The position numbers were made by a program, and so were the translations under genes. This document shows, one piece after another, positions 36,792 through 49,100 of a DNA stretch of 64,000 bases (position 1 is its first letter; every line of letters starts with the position of its first letter). The stretch lies in contig CM055901.1 of NCBI GenBank assembly GCA_029582155.1, forward strand, positions 18,624,680 through 18,688,679, written 5' to 3'. The notes beneath the pieces are model-generated. The model had not been told where the DNA came from. It saw only the letters and a program-made list of their open reading frames with translations, and searched no databases. The stretch comes from Panopea generosa. Taxonomy: Eukaryota > Mollusca > Bivalvia > Adapedonta > Hiatellidae.

Positions 36792-36872
36792 AATAAGTGA
36801 TATCACTCAATCGAATAAGTGATATCACTCATTCGAATAAGTGATATCAGTCATTCGAATAAGTGACATATG
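36792..36872. repeat. 22-bp tandem repeat with internal palindrome
   Basis: The word aataagtgat recurs at 36792, 36814, 36836 and 36858 (22-bp period). Most units carry the perfect palindrome GTGATATCAC. Confidence 0.92.
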
Positions 36873-36886
36873 TGACACAATATTGA

Positions 36887-37640
36887 CCATGACTACGTAA
36901 TGATACATGCGTTTTAATGTGTGTATAATGATACAAGAATGTCCATGGCTTCATAACGATAAGTGCGTTTCAATGAGTATGTAGTGACACAATATTTCCA
37001 TGGCTCCATATTGATACAGGCGTTTCAATGTGTATATAATGAAACACTAGTGTCCATGGCTACATACTGATACAGGCGTTTCGATTTATATATAATAATA
37101 CAACACTGTCCATGGCTACATTATGATACAGGCGTTTTAGTGTGTATAAAAATACATAATATTGTCCATGGCTACAAAATTATACGTGCGTTTCAATAAG
37201 TATATAATGACACAATATTATTCATAGCTACATGAAGATACAGGCTTTTCGATGTATATAAAATTACATAAGATAATCCATGGTTATATAATGATACAGG
37301 CGTTTCAATGTGTATGTAACGAAACAATATTGTCCATGGCTACATAAGGATACAGGCGTTTCAATGTGTATGTAAAGACACAATATTGTCCATGGCTACA
37401 TAAGGATACAGGCGTTTCAATGTGTATGTAAAGACACAATATTGTCCATGGCTACATACTGATACAGGCGTTTCAGTGTGTATATAATGACACAATTTTG
37501 CCCATGACTACATAATAATACAGCCGTTTCAATGTGTGTATAATGACACAAGATAATACATGACTTCATAATGATACAGGAGTTACCTTTGTTATTTAAT
37601 GACACTGAAATATCCATGTATATATAATGAAACAAGATGG
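36887..37640 (+). repeat. ~56-bp minisatellite, ~13 copies
   Basis: Units read roughly 'ccatggctacataatgatac', 'aggcgtttcaatgtgtat', 'ataatgacacaatattgt'. ccatgg starts at 36943, 36998, 37054, 37110 and 37166 (55-56-bp steps), and variants continue to about 37616. The minus-strand 100-codon ORF at 37417-37719 comes from it. Confidence 0.92.
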
Positions 37641-39278
37641 TCAAAGGTTCATAATAATACAGGTTGTAAAAGACGCATAACGATTTTGAAATCGTCCGTA
37701 AACGTTCAAACGAAACCAATCGATGTGATAAGATGGCATGAATTGTCGCCCTTTAGTACATTCTTGAGTACTGCACAACTCAACCATGTAGATGATATGC
37801 ATGATTATCTCTGTGAACTAGTGTAAGATAGGTTTGGTTTTAAAACACAGAACCAGGTAAGGCTAAAATATTTTTTTTTGTTTGAAAATTATTTTTTTTT
37901 TGTCAAATTTAATTGAGCGGCATTTGTATTTTTTTGTTTTAAACAGGGATATGTCATTATAAACAGTAAAATACACGTATACAACGCTGAACATGTAATC
38001 CATTGAAATAAACAATTAATGACATATTCTTCTTCGTTTGTACAGCCGAATGTAGTAGATCTATATTTCTATACTATTATTGTTGGGATCCTCCGATGAC
38101 GTGGTCATTGTCATCATAACTGTTCTTTCTTATTCAAGTCCAAATTTCAAGGGAGTTGGTTTGATACTTTTAGAAAACATACATAAAATGGCGGTTGGCA
38201 GGTAAGCGGTTTCGTCTTATAATGAAAGAGGTGATAGTAAGAATAAAACGATAAGTAAAAAAAAGTTCATCTAATTCGAAACAGTATGTCCGAGCCACTC
38301 TAAGTGACAGTTTTATGCTCAATATACAAATCTCAGGGAGATACAATGAATTCCTACCTGGTGTGAGTAATCTGGAGAGATTTTGTTGGGAAAGTGAACA
38401 ACCAATATTTGGAAAACATTTTTTCTTGGCTAAATAAATTGATTTAGAACAATAAACGAGAAAATAACAAGTTTTTTTTCTGGTATTCTTCACTGAATAC
38501 ATAAACGACTATCAATTATAGATATTTTGGATAGATGGTGATTACGTGAATTACAGTATAGTCTGGCGTGTGTGTGTGTGATATTTGAGACTTTTGCCGA
38601 CGTAAAAATATGTTGGTAATTTGGCTCTAAAATTCATAATGTGTTTTCAAAATATGATTTTAAAAATATCAAATTACACAATAACGTAGATGGAACGGCA
38701 AAGTGTGTTTAAAATTGTCGAAGTACGTTCGATTATAAAATATGTATATTGCAAATAAAAAAATCAAGGAAAGTATTTGAAATTTTACTTCCAACTACAA
38801 TTTACAACTTACATATTATGTAAATGATATCAGTTGCCTGTGAAATTTTAAGAAATTAATTTGACAAAGTATTAATTCTCCGCATGCTATTTTATCAACA
38901 TTAAGCAGAGAGATGCGAAAGTTCCATATCCTTATATCTATATAAGTCCTTGATTAAACCTTTAATTACAGTAGGTACAAAAGCTGTAAATCGGTTCAAG
39001 GTATAGCACCACCATTGGAAACAGAAGATAGTCGCGTAATAATCATTGTCTCTTCTTATTCATTATTTATTATTTTTATTTGAATGGCAATATTGATGAA
39101 TTTAGAACATTTTGGAAGCAATGTCATTTTTGAATTGTAAATTTAGACAAAAATGATGCTTGGAAATTAATATACATGATTTTGGAGGTCTACTTTTACT
39201 TTGTCATTGATCAGTGTACACACTGAACTTAAAAATAATCTCTTGGATCATGGGCGTAGGTGCGTTTCAATCAAGGGG

Positions 39279-39280
<2 letters not shown>
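37641..39280. other. Gene-free stretch
   Basis: No exon, RNA gene or clear transposon was found. The palindromic word 'atataagtccttgattaaac' near 38940 is one of four such motifs in the window. Confidence 0.4.
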
Positions 39281-39335
<55 letters not shown>

Positions 39336-39450
39336 GGGGGGTGGGGGGGTGGGGGGGCAACTTGAGGAGACAGTAAAATATTGAGGGTGGGGAGGGTAGC
39401 GGGAAGACGCCCAAACCTTCGAGATTGGGGGGGGGGGGGGGGGAGAAACA
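39281..39450. repeat. (GT)n microsatellite with long G runs
   Basis: About 26 GT units (39281-39333) are followed by ttggggggtgggggggtggg (39334 on) and a further ~18-G run at 39427-39443. The G-tracts could form quadruplexes. ORFs with Pro/His-Thr runs on the minus strand are artefacts. Confidence 0.95.
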
Positions 39451-39820
39451 GCGCAATTGAGGGGAAATATTAAAGCTTTAGTAAAGTAGAAAATAAAGCG
39501 TAACACAGTAAGATCATGTTCTAATCATTAATTATCAGATGCATGTATTACAATGATATAATTTCATAGTCAATATTTTAATCCCCTCAAAATTTTAATA
39601 GGGAAGTAGCCGGTTGGCCTCTGATTTATAAGGAAAAATGTTATGTCAACATTATAATTCAATATCCATTAAAGATACAGAAAACATATCACAATATCAT
39701 TTGTGATAATTACCAACAATTGAGTCTACATCATAACAATTGACATGACATACATGTACTGAGAACAAAGGTTCTAAACCAAACATGAACCTTCTATTTT
39801 TCTGACATGTCAAGATTTTT
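39375..39820 (+). repeat. Dispersed repeat family H, copy 2 (longest)
   Basis: Contains 'gacgcccaaaccttcgagatt', 'ttctaatcattaattatcag', 'gaagtagccggttggcctctg' and ends near 'aaccttctatttttctgaca'. This last part pairs with the inverted copy beginning at 54478, showing the family spans roughly 450 bp. Confidence 0.65.
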
Positions 39821-39995
39821 CTAATGTTTTATCACACAGCTTGAACATTGACAATTTTTTAAAAAGATCTTTATGGCACTAGCATAAGATACTGGGCTAT
39901 ATTGAGGACGACACTGTCCGTACTGTTTTCATCTTATTTTGGTAGTGAAGATGTTGACAAAGAATAAACTGTAAAGTTCACTTTTCTCATTTGGG

Positions 39996-39996
<1 letters not shown>

Positions 39997-40070
<74 letters not shown>
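39997..40070. repeat. (CT)n microsatellite
   Basis: CT dinucleotide run with one 'ctttct' interruption. Confidence 0.97.
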
Positions 40071-40995
40071 GAATGACAAGCTTACAAACTGATTTTATGA
40101 ATTATAGAATAAAAAAAAAAAACTTACACCAAAATGTGTTTTGTATTTGATTCGGTTCGTACACGCTCATTGTTGGTCTTTATTATTTTCAATATTGACG
40201 CATGCGCATACAAGCATAAAAGTTTGACTACTTAGCGCCAATGTTTATATTTGTCAGGTAAAATATACAGCCATTTCCTTACAAAACACTATTTATATCA
40301 ATGCTAAACGACTTTCTTTTATAATTTCATGGTGTCACAAATGGTCAGTGATATTAAAATGTGGTGTTTAGTTCGAAAATACCAATTTATTTTGCACGTG
40401 AATTTACTTGTAACGGCAACAATTTTGAGCGGTATTTATCCATTTCCGGTTGTAAACAAATCGTATCCAAACACAATTTTATGCCGTTTTTGTCGGATTT
40501 TAACCAAGTCGGTCACTTTGAATTCAGCATAAATATATTTGCCTTTGTTACGTTAAATACCTATATCTTAATTATATACAATTGTGATAAGATGAATATT
40601 GGCGGATAAATCTGACATGTCCGCACCTGTTCGTCTGTCACTGCTGTCATTGACTTACTGTGGCATGTATGGAAACATGTATTGAATGGAATTTAACGTG
40701 ATGTTAGTATTTTTTATTTGTCTATTGTAACTAATAATAATGTATGGTAGAAAACTGTGTATTGTTTTCCCCCTGATGACTTGGGTCTCTTAATTTATAA
40801 GATTGTTTAGAAACAGATTTATAAATTTTTATGTTACACAGGACATAAGCTTGCGAATAACTGTAGTTCAGTATATGGGTGTTGGTGTTAAAATGATTAT
40901 GTAGGTGATAAATAATGTGACATCTTTCTTATATATGTGTAGAATGTTTGAGGACATTATTTTATATAAAATTATACAAATGAGAATGGTTTCCT
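40071..40995. other. Gene-free stretch
   Basis: Two overlapping ORFs of 67 and 82 codons at 40329-40609 have no recognisable domain. Nothing else is supported. Confidence 0.4.
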
Positions 40996-41155
40996 CCAGA
41001 GGGGGTGTAAGGACTAAGGCTATTCTTGTTAGCCATGAGCGCAATACCCAGTGTACCTTAAAATCTAATCTAAAGGTCACAGGTTCAATTCCCTGACTAG
41101 CTGCATATTGTGACACTGTCACCCTGTTCCAATGGGAGTCTGTAATTTATGATTT
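40996..41155 (+). repeat. tRNA-like dispersed repeat (family E), copy 1
   Basis: Shares 'aggttcaattccctgact', 'gctgcatattgtgacactgtc' and 'cctgttccaatggg' with 41560-41735. The B-box-like ggttcaattcc suggests an old tRNA-derived SINE. Confidence 0.55.
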
Positions 41156-41173
41156 ATATATGTTGCCAGAAAA

Positions 41174-41450
41174 CGCAGCAGTGGTCTAGGGGTAGAGCAT
41201 CCGTCTCACATGCTGAAAATCGTGGGTTCCATCCCCAGACGGGTCGTACCAAAGACTTGAAAAATGGTACTAAAAGCTTCATTGCTTGGTGCTCAGCTTT
41301 TACAAGTAGTTATTGGACGGGTGATAGTATAATGTGATTGAGTTGGGTATCATACCAAGTGCCTGCAGCATGATAATCTAGTGTGGCTTCCCTTATATAA
41401 CACTATCTTGAGTAGGCACCATTGCGCTATAGCTGAAAATTTGTTTAAAG
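41174..41450 (+). mobile_element. tRNA-derived SINE (family B), copy 2, full length
   Basis: Head gcagtggtctaggggtagag with B box cgtgggttccatccccag. The body has 'aaaaatggtactaaaagctt', 'ttgcttggtgctcagc' and 'tgcagcatgataatctagtg'. The whole length aligns by eye with 61031-61270. Confidence 0.88.
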
Positions 41451-41559
41451 CGACACCATAAAAAACAAAATATATAACCAGATACATTCACATGATTCTC
41501 TGGTCTGTATGATTATGAGTATATGGAAATTTCAAATTTGTGAGAGAGTAATGTGTCAC

Positions 41560-41735
41560 AGTGTGTACATAACCTGTAAGGAGAAAATATATGTCAGCGC
41601 TCCAGCTTGCTTTGTAAATAAGCATTAATTGCACTGTAGAGTAAGTGAAAGGTCCTGGGTACAAGTTCTGGACTGACTGCACATTTTTATCATCCTGTTC
41701 CATTGGTGCCCACTGTGGTATTGTGATTTCTATCG
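41560..41735 (+). repeat. tRNA-like dispersed repeat (family E), copy 2
   Basis: Has 'aaggtcctgggtacaagttc', 'gactgactgcacat', 'catcctgttccattggtg' and 'cactgtggtattgtga'; the last words match copy 1. Confidence 0.5.
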
Positions 41736-41834
41736 AAACATTCACATAGGTATGTCGCTATAGAACCTAAGGAATAAATTCCAAATCCTTTGTAAGGAAT
41801 ATGTCCCAGTGTATATCAACCTGTGTTATGAGTG

Positions 41835-42010
41835 GAAAATACAGGGCTTGTTTCCTGGAAAATGGGAACAAGACCAAGTTTTCGAGATTGGGGGAAAACA
41901 TCACCGTTATGGGGAAATTAGGAAGGAATAAAAGTTTCACCTATAAAGAACATGTTCTAACCATTAATTTATTAATTTTCAGATATTACAATAATACTTA
42001 ATATTTAGTT
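41835..42010 (+). repeat. Dispersed repeat family H, copy 3
   Basis: Contains 'gaccaagttttcgagattgg', 'ggggaaattagg', 'atgttctaaccattaattt' and 'cagatattacaataatactt', as in copies 1 and 2. The 66-codon ORF over it is a by-product. Confidence 0.65.
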
Positions 42011-42714
42011 GTATATTTGTAAAAAAAAAGTTGTAACGGTTCAACCACCAAAAAAAGTCATTCAGAACCTGTCTCACTTCAAAACAAAATCGGTCTGGGT
42101 TTTATCACTTTCATTAATTAATGTCATTAATTTTATAATTAAAGTTATTTTTTTTAAAAAATGAAACAAACAAGTAACACTGCACGTTTTATCAAATATT
42201 TTAATGACGCAAACAAGGTTCGGTCTGACCGTCCCAGCTTTGGCTTGCGGTATATCAAAGAAATATACGAACGCAAACACAGTCTTTTGATGAACAGACA
42301 GAACGCTATGGGTCACTGATCACACATCGAAGGCGTGCTACATAGCGATAGACTCTTCCGATAAACTCCCCTAATACCGTCAATGGTTTGTTCGAAATTG
42401 ACATCATTTCGCACAACAGGTGACAAAACAAAACGGATTATTGGGTCAAATGATATTGCCGCAAGGCGTATTTCGCAGGTCAATATGGCATGGTAAGAGC
42501 AATTTATGAGATTTTATACGACCGATAGAAAATATCTAGACCGATTTTTTATTGAACTTTGAAAATATCTAGACCGATTTTTTTTTAAACTTTGAAACGA
42601 AAACCGGTTTTGAACTTCAGAAATCGGTCCAAAAACCGAAAAAACGGCAATTTTAGAAGGCCTGATTATAATATTACCTACTTAGAGAAGTTTAGTCGTA
42701 TTTCATTGTGATCA
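42011..42714. other. Gene-free stretch with short tandem duplication
   Basis: The word aaaatatctagaccgatttt occurs twice (about 42531 and 42561), a ~30-bp duplication. Nothing else was recognised. Confidence 0.45.
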
Positions 42715-43060
42715 TAGCCGGTATAGTTTTAGGGCTATTTTATCTTATCAAACAGAGGCTGATATTCAGCTACTTCCCATTTAAAAAATCATCTTTGTTT
42801 TCCCCAATTGAGGCAAAAATAATTGCCAAAATATGGTTATTCTTTGTGGGTTTTTTTTGTAGTGATAAGTGGATAAAAGTACTGGGTTTGAAATATAATT
42901 GTAATATCTGATTATTGATTGTTAAATTATGAACAGTGATTTATTTTCCAGTTTGCTAAAGCTTTAAAAAAAATCCCAATTTGCCCTCAAACATGCTGTT
43001 TCGAGTCTGGAAGGCTTGGGCTTCTTCCCAAATTATAGAGAAAATGCCCTGAGTTTATAT
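42715..43060 (-). repeat. Dispersed repeat family H, copy 4
   Basis: Inverted copy: 'aggctgatattcagctact', 'ttttccagtttgctaaagct' and 'ggaaggcttgggcttcttcc' correspond to 54640-54790 and, reversed, to 39400-39480. Confidence 0.65.
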
Positions 43061-43521
43061 GTAAACCGATAGTTTCATTTTTTGCTCAATTGGTTGGTAT
43101 GCATAATTCGTAAATACAAGATGCATCAAGTTGAATGATATACCTGTTTATGACACTTGGTTGAAATAAATTTTAAATGCACACCGTAATATTCACAGTT
43201 GTCAAGAGTTTGAAATTTAAAATTATGATTCAATGAACTGATTGATGTTTTTGGGCCATTAATTTTATATAATACCTCCTTTCACACTATTGAAATTTTA
43301 AAAATTTAAAAATGTTTTATTTATCAATGATCTAGGTATGCTACAGTTACTCTTTGTATTTATGTGGACTCCAAAATATTTCCAATAAATAACATTTAAT
43401 GGATTGAATATTTATAATTATTAACCCACAAGTTTATTTCCTGTGTGGACTTGTTATATATTTTAACTTTTAATTTTTTTAAAAACAAATAATATAGGGG
43501 GAAATACAAGGAAGTGTATTT

Positions 43522-43670
43522 GAGAGGTCTAAGACTCTATCTGATGATTATGTATCTCTTACCAGGTCATGAGTTTGAGCCCAGCTTGGTCCATATACTT
43601 TATATGAAAAAGGTTACAAGTTACTTGCAGAAGGACAGTGTTCGTACCTAACACCTTACACAGACTACTT
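43522..43670 (+). mobile_element. SINE family D, copy 7
   Basis: Plus-strand head fragment 'gaggtctaagactc', B-box-like 'aggtcatgagtttgagccc', then 'caagttacttgcagaaggac'. The 3' tail is lost. Confidence 0.6.
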
Positions 43671-44570
43671 TGAATATATTGAAATGTGAAAAAATGCCAA
43701 AGTTAAGTCAAAGTGAACATGAATGTGCTGTAACACAACTGCTTCAAGGACTGGCGCAAGTGCTTGTTACAAGACTGCTTCATAAGTGATTTGACTGAGG
43801 ATTATAGTGATTACTGATAGTGTTGTTGCTTCAACTTGTTGAAGTTGTAGCAGTAAGGTGTTGGATATTTTGTTTTTATTCTATGATTATCTTCTACAAT
43901 AATTATACCTTAAAAAGATTCTCTTGATTGATTATAAAATTTAGAAGATTATTTTTTACCTACATGTACCTACCTACCCACCCCTAAATGGTATGAGTCA
44001 GAAGTGGCAAACAATGTTTTAAGGGTGGCCTTGTTTATCCATTAAATGGTGTTGTTTGTGAAACTACCCTATAGAAGTGTGTAATAATTTTTCTCAAAAA
44101 ATTATGTTGGGTTTATCTCTGTAAAGCTCTGACAAATATTAACCTATTGAAAACATTTTCATCAATCCATGCACCCCACAGATTTCAAATTGATTGGACA
44201 AATAATGTAATGACTCAAATCTAAGCTTTTTGCTGGAATATGTACAAACAAGTATTACATACAATTCACGATACTACCACCTATGGTTTTATGTCATTTT
44301 GACTCGTGTTTTTTTGTGTAAAATATAGCATCTTTGCAGAATACGTGTACAAAAAAGTAATCATCATGCAGTTGTTTTTTAACCCAAACTATGTGGCGAA
44401 ATTTGGCCCATTTTCTCTTCAATATATAGTATGTTTTTCCTCATAATGTCAGAAAAATCACCTAACAAAATTTTTTTTAAAGTGCGGTTTAATGCAAGTT
44501 TAACAGTTTAAAACAATGAAGAACAGGGATGTTGACCTGTTTTAAATAACATATTTGTGATTTCTTTTGT
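43671..44570. other. Gene-free stretch
   Basis: No gene or clear transposon. Low-complexity AT-rich sequence. Confidence 0.4.
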
Positions 44571-44574
44571 TTTC

Positions 44575-45175
44575 ATGCCCCCGCCATTTTCAACGTGGGG
44601 GTGGGCATACAGTATCACAGCTGGCCATAAGTCCCGTACGAAAATGGTTTCTGTCTTACATCTTTAGTTTAGAACAGATTTAAACCAAATTTGGTGTGTG
44701 ACTTCACATTCAGTTGGTACAGGACCAAGTTCGTATTTCGTTTCGGTTTGATGGTTTTCGATGGAATTATGCCCCTTTTTGGACTTAGATTATTGTCAAG
44801 AAATTGGCTTCTCGCTTGATATCTCTTGAAAGATTTGATGGATTTGATTCATAATTCATTATTCCTGCATATTCATTAGGTGTTCTGGGCTCTGATTAGC
44901 TGATAGTTTCTGATCTCTAAAGCCTTTATTTATGGACCGATTTTGAAGGAAATTTATATTTGGCTTTATATCAACAAGACCCAGGCCAAGTTCAACTATG
45001 GATGAAATTGGCGCATATTAATTAGGTGATCTGGACTCTGATTGGCTGACAGTTTGCGACCTCTAAAATCTTTACTGATGGTCCGATTTTGATGAAACTT
45101 GATATTTGGCTTTATTGATATCTACAATGTAGTTATAAAGTGGGGGTATCTGTGTCCCATGGACACATTTCTAGT
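44575..45175 (+). repeat. Dispersed repeat family F, copy 1
   Basis: Starts 'catgcccccgccattttcaa', includes inverted C/G-rich words at its 5' end (tgcccccgcc / gtgggggtgggca), and ends 'gggggtatctgtgtcccatg', 'gacacatttctag'. The same end words occur at 52965-52990 and 62110-62140, and part is repeated around 45465-45660. Non-coding; class unknown. Confidence 0.6.
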
Positions 45176-45754
45176 TTTATTTTATTTTACGACCTATTAA
45201 AATTCCTTCTTATGCTCTTTTTTCTCCCTTCAAAGACACCAACCCCCTTCCCTTATAACTAAAAAAAACAATTTTGTGTACTGTATGAAGCATTGGTTTT
45301 ATTTACAAGTGGGAAATTATTAACAGACTCAGAGATTTGGTGTAAATGTGTGAAGTGTAGAATGTATGTTGTATGTAGATTAGTACACTTAGTTAAGCCT
45401 CCGTCATTCGTGTTTCCCCTGTTCATCATTAGATCGTCCATCCGAAATAATACATTGTTTTCTGATCAATAACTTCTGTAGTGGTCTATGTATTAAATTA
45501 ATATTTTTTGTGTACCTGTATAATTATAAAATACATGCAAAGTTTTCTATATTTGTCAACGTCTGTCAAATTTTGCACGAGTTATGGCCCTTTATCGACT
45601 TAACTTTCGGTTCAAAAAGTGTTTTCTGGTCAATAGCGGGTACATTTATAGTTGTAATTCTTTAAATTGTTTTTATATACATTTGTTTAATGTATTCAGA
45701 GATTATATACAATAGTAACTTCATTACCATTCATCACTCATGTTACCAGGTTAC

Positions 45755-45965
45755 AGTAGTTTTCCAAATATAAACCGCAGTCCCTCCCCAAGATTTAAGG
45801 TCTTAACATGTGCGGGTTATACTAGAGAATGGAAAAATATATTTTATTTTTCGACTCTCATCTAAAGTTCCCTAAATTATTCAGTTATCCACAACACCAC
45901 TTTTGGTTTCAAAATCAGCATGCAGGTCATACTCGGGGCGACATATATATGGCAAGATATGGTAT
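45755..45965 (+). repeat. Dispersed repeat family I, copy 1, just upstream of STIL
   Basis: Shares 'ttcaaaatcagcatgc', 'gtcatactcggggcgaca' and 'tatatggcaagatatgg' with 48170-48305. The 'gggttatactcgggg' style resembles ends of some DNA-transposon-derived repeats. It ends about 50 bp before the first STIL coding exon. Confidence 0.55.
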
Positions 45966-46016
45966 TTGTGCTTTATAACAACATATATTCCACCTGAGTG
46001 ACTATTTGTATTGCAG

Positions 46017-46028
46017 ATCAATGACTAA
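46017..46028 (+). promoter_or_regulatory. STIL 5'UTR end, acceptor and start context
   Basis: An acceptor ttgcag ends at 46016, so the first coding exon begins with 12 nt of 5'UTR and at least one non-coding exon must lie upstream, not found here. An in-frame TAA (46026-46028) directly precedes ATG 46029, fixing the start. An out-of-frame ATG at 46021 opens a 9-codon upstream ORF that overlaps the main start. Confidence 0.75.
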
Positions 46029-46147
46029 ATGGCAGAATCGTTACAGATAAATAATCTTCCCGATTCGATACGAGCCCAGTATGCTAGATCAACACAAGAC
46101 TTAGACGCAGTGCAGATGGCGAAGGAAGTTCCAAGGCAATATCAAAG
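46029..46147 (+). CDS. STIL coding exon 1 (residues 1-40)
   Basis: Begins [13 protein letters not shown]; ends caaag|gtacat, phase 2. A poorly conserved N-terminal tail. Intron 1 (46148-46462, 315 bp) shows nothing notable. Confidence 0.85.
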
Positions 46148-49100
46148 GTACATGCTGATTTGGAAAAGTGTTAAACTAATATATCATTATTTTAACATCC
46201 AGTCAAATAATACATTTTGTAAATTGAAAAAAGACAAACCATTTGAAATCTGACAAAGTCTGGTGAAATTTCCCGTATATGTGGCTGGAAATTGATTTTT
46301 ATTGGAGAGAAAAAATTAACAGACTTAACATATTTGAATTGGTGTATTGTTACAGAATATAAAATAATATTGTTATATGTAGTCTGTACATTGCATGTTT
46401 ACATATTGGTTGCACACCACGGATAACAATGAAATATATTACTAGTTATTTTATCTCTCCAGAAATTCTGAGGATGTCCAGTTGCTCAAGTTTCCAAGCA
46501 CTAAGAACATTCTGTGGGATCACGTTGGTATAGGTGACCCACATGCTCTACACATATCATGTTACAGGTATGTACATGTAGGTCTCATTACTAACCAATT
46601 TAAAATGTGTTTTTTATTTTGGTTTATGCTGATTTATTAATTTATTTTAGCTGGATGGCTAGAAGGCTCAGAGATTATGTGTACGCTTCCAAGAAAGAAC
46701 CAGTACTAAGTGTTTTTGTTGTTTTAAAGATATCAAATTGAGCTGGGGATTTAACCTGCAATTTCTGGTGTAAGCCTCCAACACTCTATCTATCTAAAAC
46801 GAGTACATTGTTGCTATTGGTTCATTTGAATATATCAATATACAAACTTGACCATTTTGTTAAATTAACACCTACACATGGTTTGGAAACACAATTGATG
46901 TTTTATCATTTGTTTATCATTGTCGTCAACTGTATGAAGAAGGCTATCATCTACCCGGCCCGATTAGCTCAGTCGTTAGTACGTGCGACTATCAATCCAG
47001 GGTCGTGAGTTCCAATCTCTGTCTGGCAACAATCCCAGTAATGGGTGATATACGACATTGCATCTCATTATCATTCATCTCTCACTGCTTGTTCAGGCGG
47101 GAAAGTTATCAATTACTTGCAGAGATGGGGTGTGCTCGAGTACCAGTTTACCTTCCAGGACACCAGGAAACAGTGGCTAGGTTAACTGATCATCTGTTAG
47201 CCCTCGATGGTATAAAAATGAGGCTTAATATCCGATCAGTAAGCTACATCTGTTGCTACATAATAAAAAAGTAAAAAATATCGGAACAAAAAAGAATAGT
47301 TTCCCAACTTGTTTTAATTTCAGGAAACCCAAATTATCAATACATGAGAAAGTGCTGAGGTTTGCACAACGACATTTAGAGAGCACCAATCAGAAGTCAT
47401 GTGGGTGTGTCCTCGTGGGCACTGTTGCCATAGACGATGGTGGGTATATAGTTTGTTAAAAATATATCTGAGTCATATTGTGTCTGTCAACAATAATGTG
47501 CACTGCTAACTTCCTTTAGCCATGGGGGGTCCTCCATGGCTGAGTTGCCTAAAGTGCTGACATCTAATAACCTCTGACCACTGAGGTCGTGGGTTAGAGT
47601 CCGGCTCTATATGAAAACTTTTGTGAGGAATTTGCCAGTTAAATGTGGCAGAATGGTTGTTTTACTCAGATTCATTTTGAGGTGTTTCCCATCAATAAAG
47701 CTGGATATGTCATATATAACCTGCCATGTGTTGAAAATGGGGGTTATCGCCTATACCTTTGGCTTGGGATCCTCCCTAGCTGAGTGGTCTTAAAGCAGTC
47801 TCTGACTACCTCTCATCGCTGAGGTCATGAATTAGAGCCCAGCTTAGTCAAATAGTTTGTGAGAAAGTTTGTAAGTTACTTGTTGAAGGGTGATGGTTCT
47901 ACTCTTAATCTGAGTTTTTCTACAAAAAAAACTGAATGCCATAATTATATAGCATGTTATGTGTTAAAAAGAAAATGCACTAGAACCCCATTAAAAAAGA
48001 GTCATTGGCCTTAATAAGTAAACATATAGGAAGTGAGATAGTATACTAAAACAATTTTAATTGCTGACTAATTTTAATAATGACTATTACCAAGTGTTAC
48101 ACCAGTGTTGATAACTAGCGAAACGAAATTTGTCTCACTTTTGTCCGGATTTCAAAATGATGGCTGTAGTAAACAAACAATTTTGTGCTGTGTGTTATAC
48201 AAGGGTGCAAGTTTTTTTTCCACCAATTCTGGCTTCAAAATCAGCCTGCGGGTTGTACTCAGGGGCAGTTTATATTTGGAGGGTTACAATATACTAATTT
48301 TGTCTGTCTACATTAGTCTGTTTTAATATTCAATCTGCTTTAGATCCTGTGTTGGGGGTCTTCCGTAGCTGGATGCCAAATTTCAATCTGCTGTAGATCC
48401 TTTGTTAGAGTCTTTCATAGCTGAATGATGTAAGGTGCCACCTTGAGATACCCTTGCCCTTCGTAGCTAAGGTCGTAGGTTCTAAATGGCCTCAATCGGT
48501 CTAAAAACTTTTGTGAGAAACTTTGCTGTTGAGAATGATATCTGGGACCACTCTGCCACAAAGGAGTCACAGATTCAGTTAAAGTTCTCATATATATGTA
48601 ATAAATCTGTCACATTTCACAGTATTTCTCAAAATTATCATTATTATCTACCTTACAGATGGAGAGGGTGTGGTGTTTGCAGTAGAGAGACTTGATCCGG
48701 CTGGAGACCCCAATACGTCAAGTAGTCATGCTGCGGGCGACATGCTCATACCATTTACAGTAAGTACAGGCAACATTTATGATATTAATAACTTGACTGT
48801 CGTTTTCTATTTTACAAATATATTTGAAGGGGATTATGTCAATATTAATGTTTATCAATCAATTATCTAAACACTTAATAATAGTTACAAAAAAAAATGT
48901 GTTTATGTTTTCCTAACCAACCCATAATTAAACATTCCACCCCACCCCAGGTGGAAAAAAAAAGAAACTGCAAATTATTTGATGATTATACTATCATGTT
49001 GCTATGTGTTGATAGTCTTTAAAATTATCCCCTCAAAGTACCTATTTCATACTTGCTGCAGAGAAAGGGAAATTTTGTGTCAAAATGAGAACGATATTTT

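Noticed and set aside
38170-38502. 110-codon minus-strand ORF
   Set aside because: No domain recognised; composition is typical of AT-rich non-coding DNA.
46956-47030. tRNA gene with A and B boxes
   Set aside because: The head continues into a body shared by several copies in the window and the cloverleaf is imperfect. It is a SINE. The same applies to heads at 28426, 41174, 51207, 57738 and 61031 and to the minus-strand heads at 3560 and 27800.
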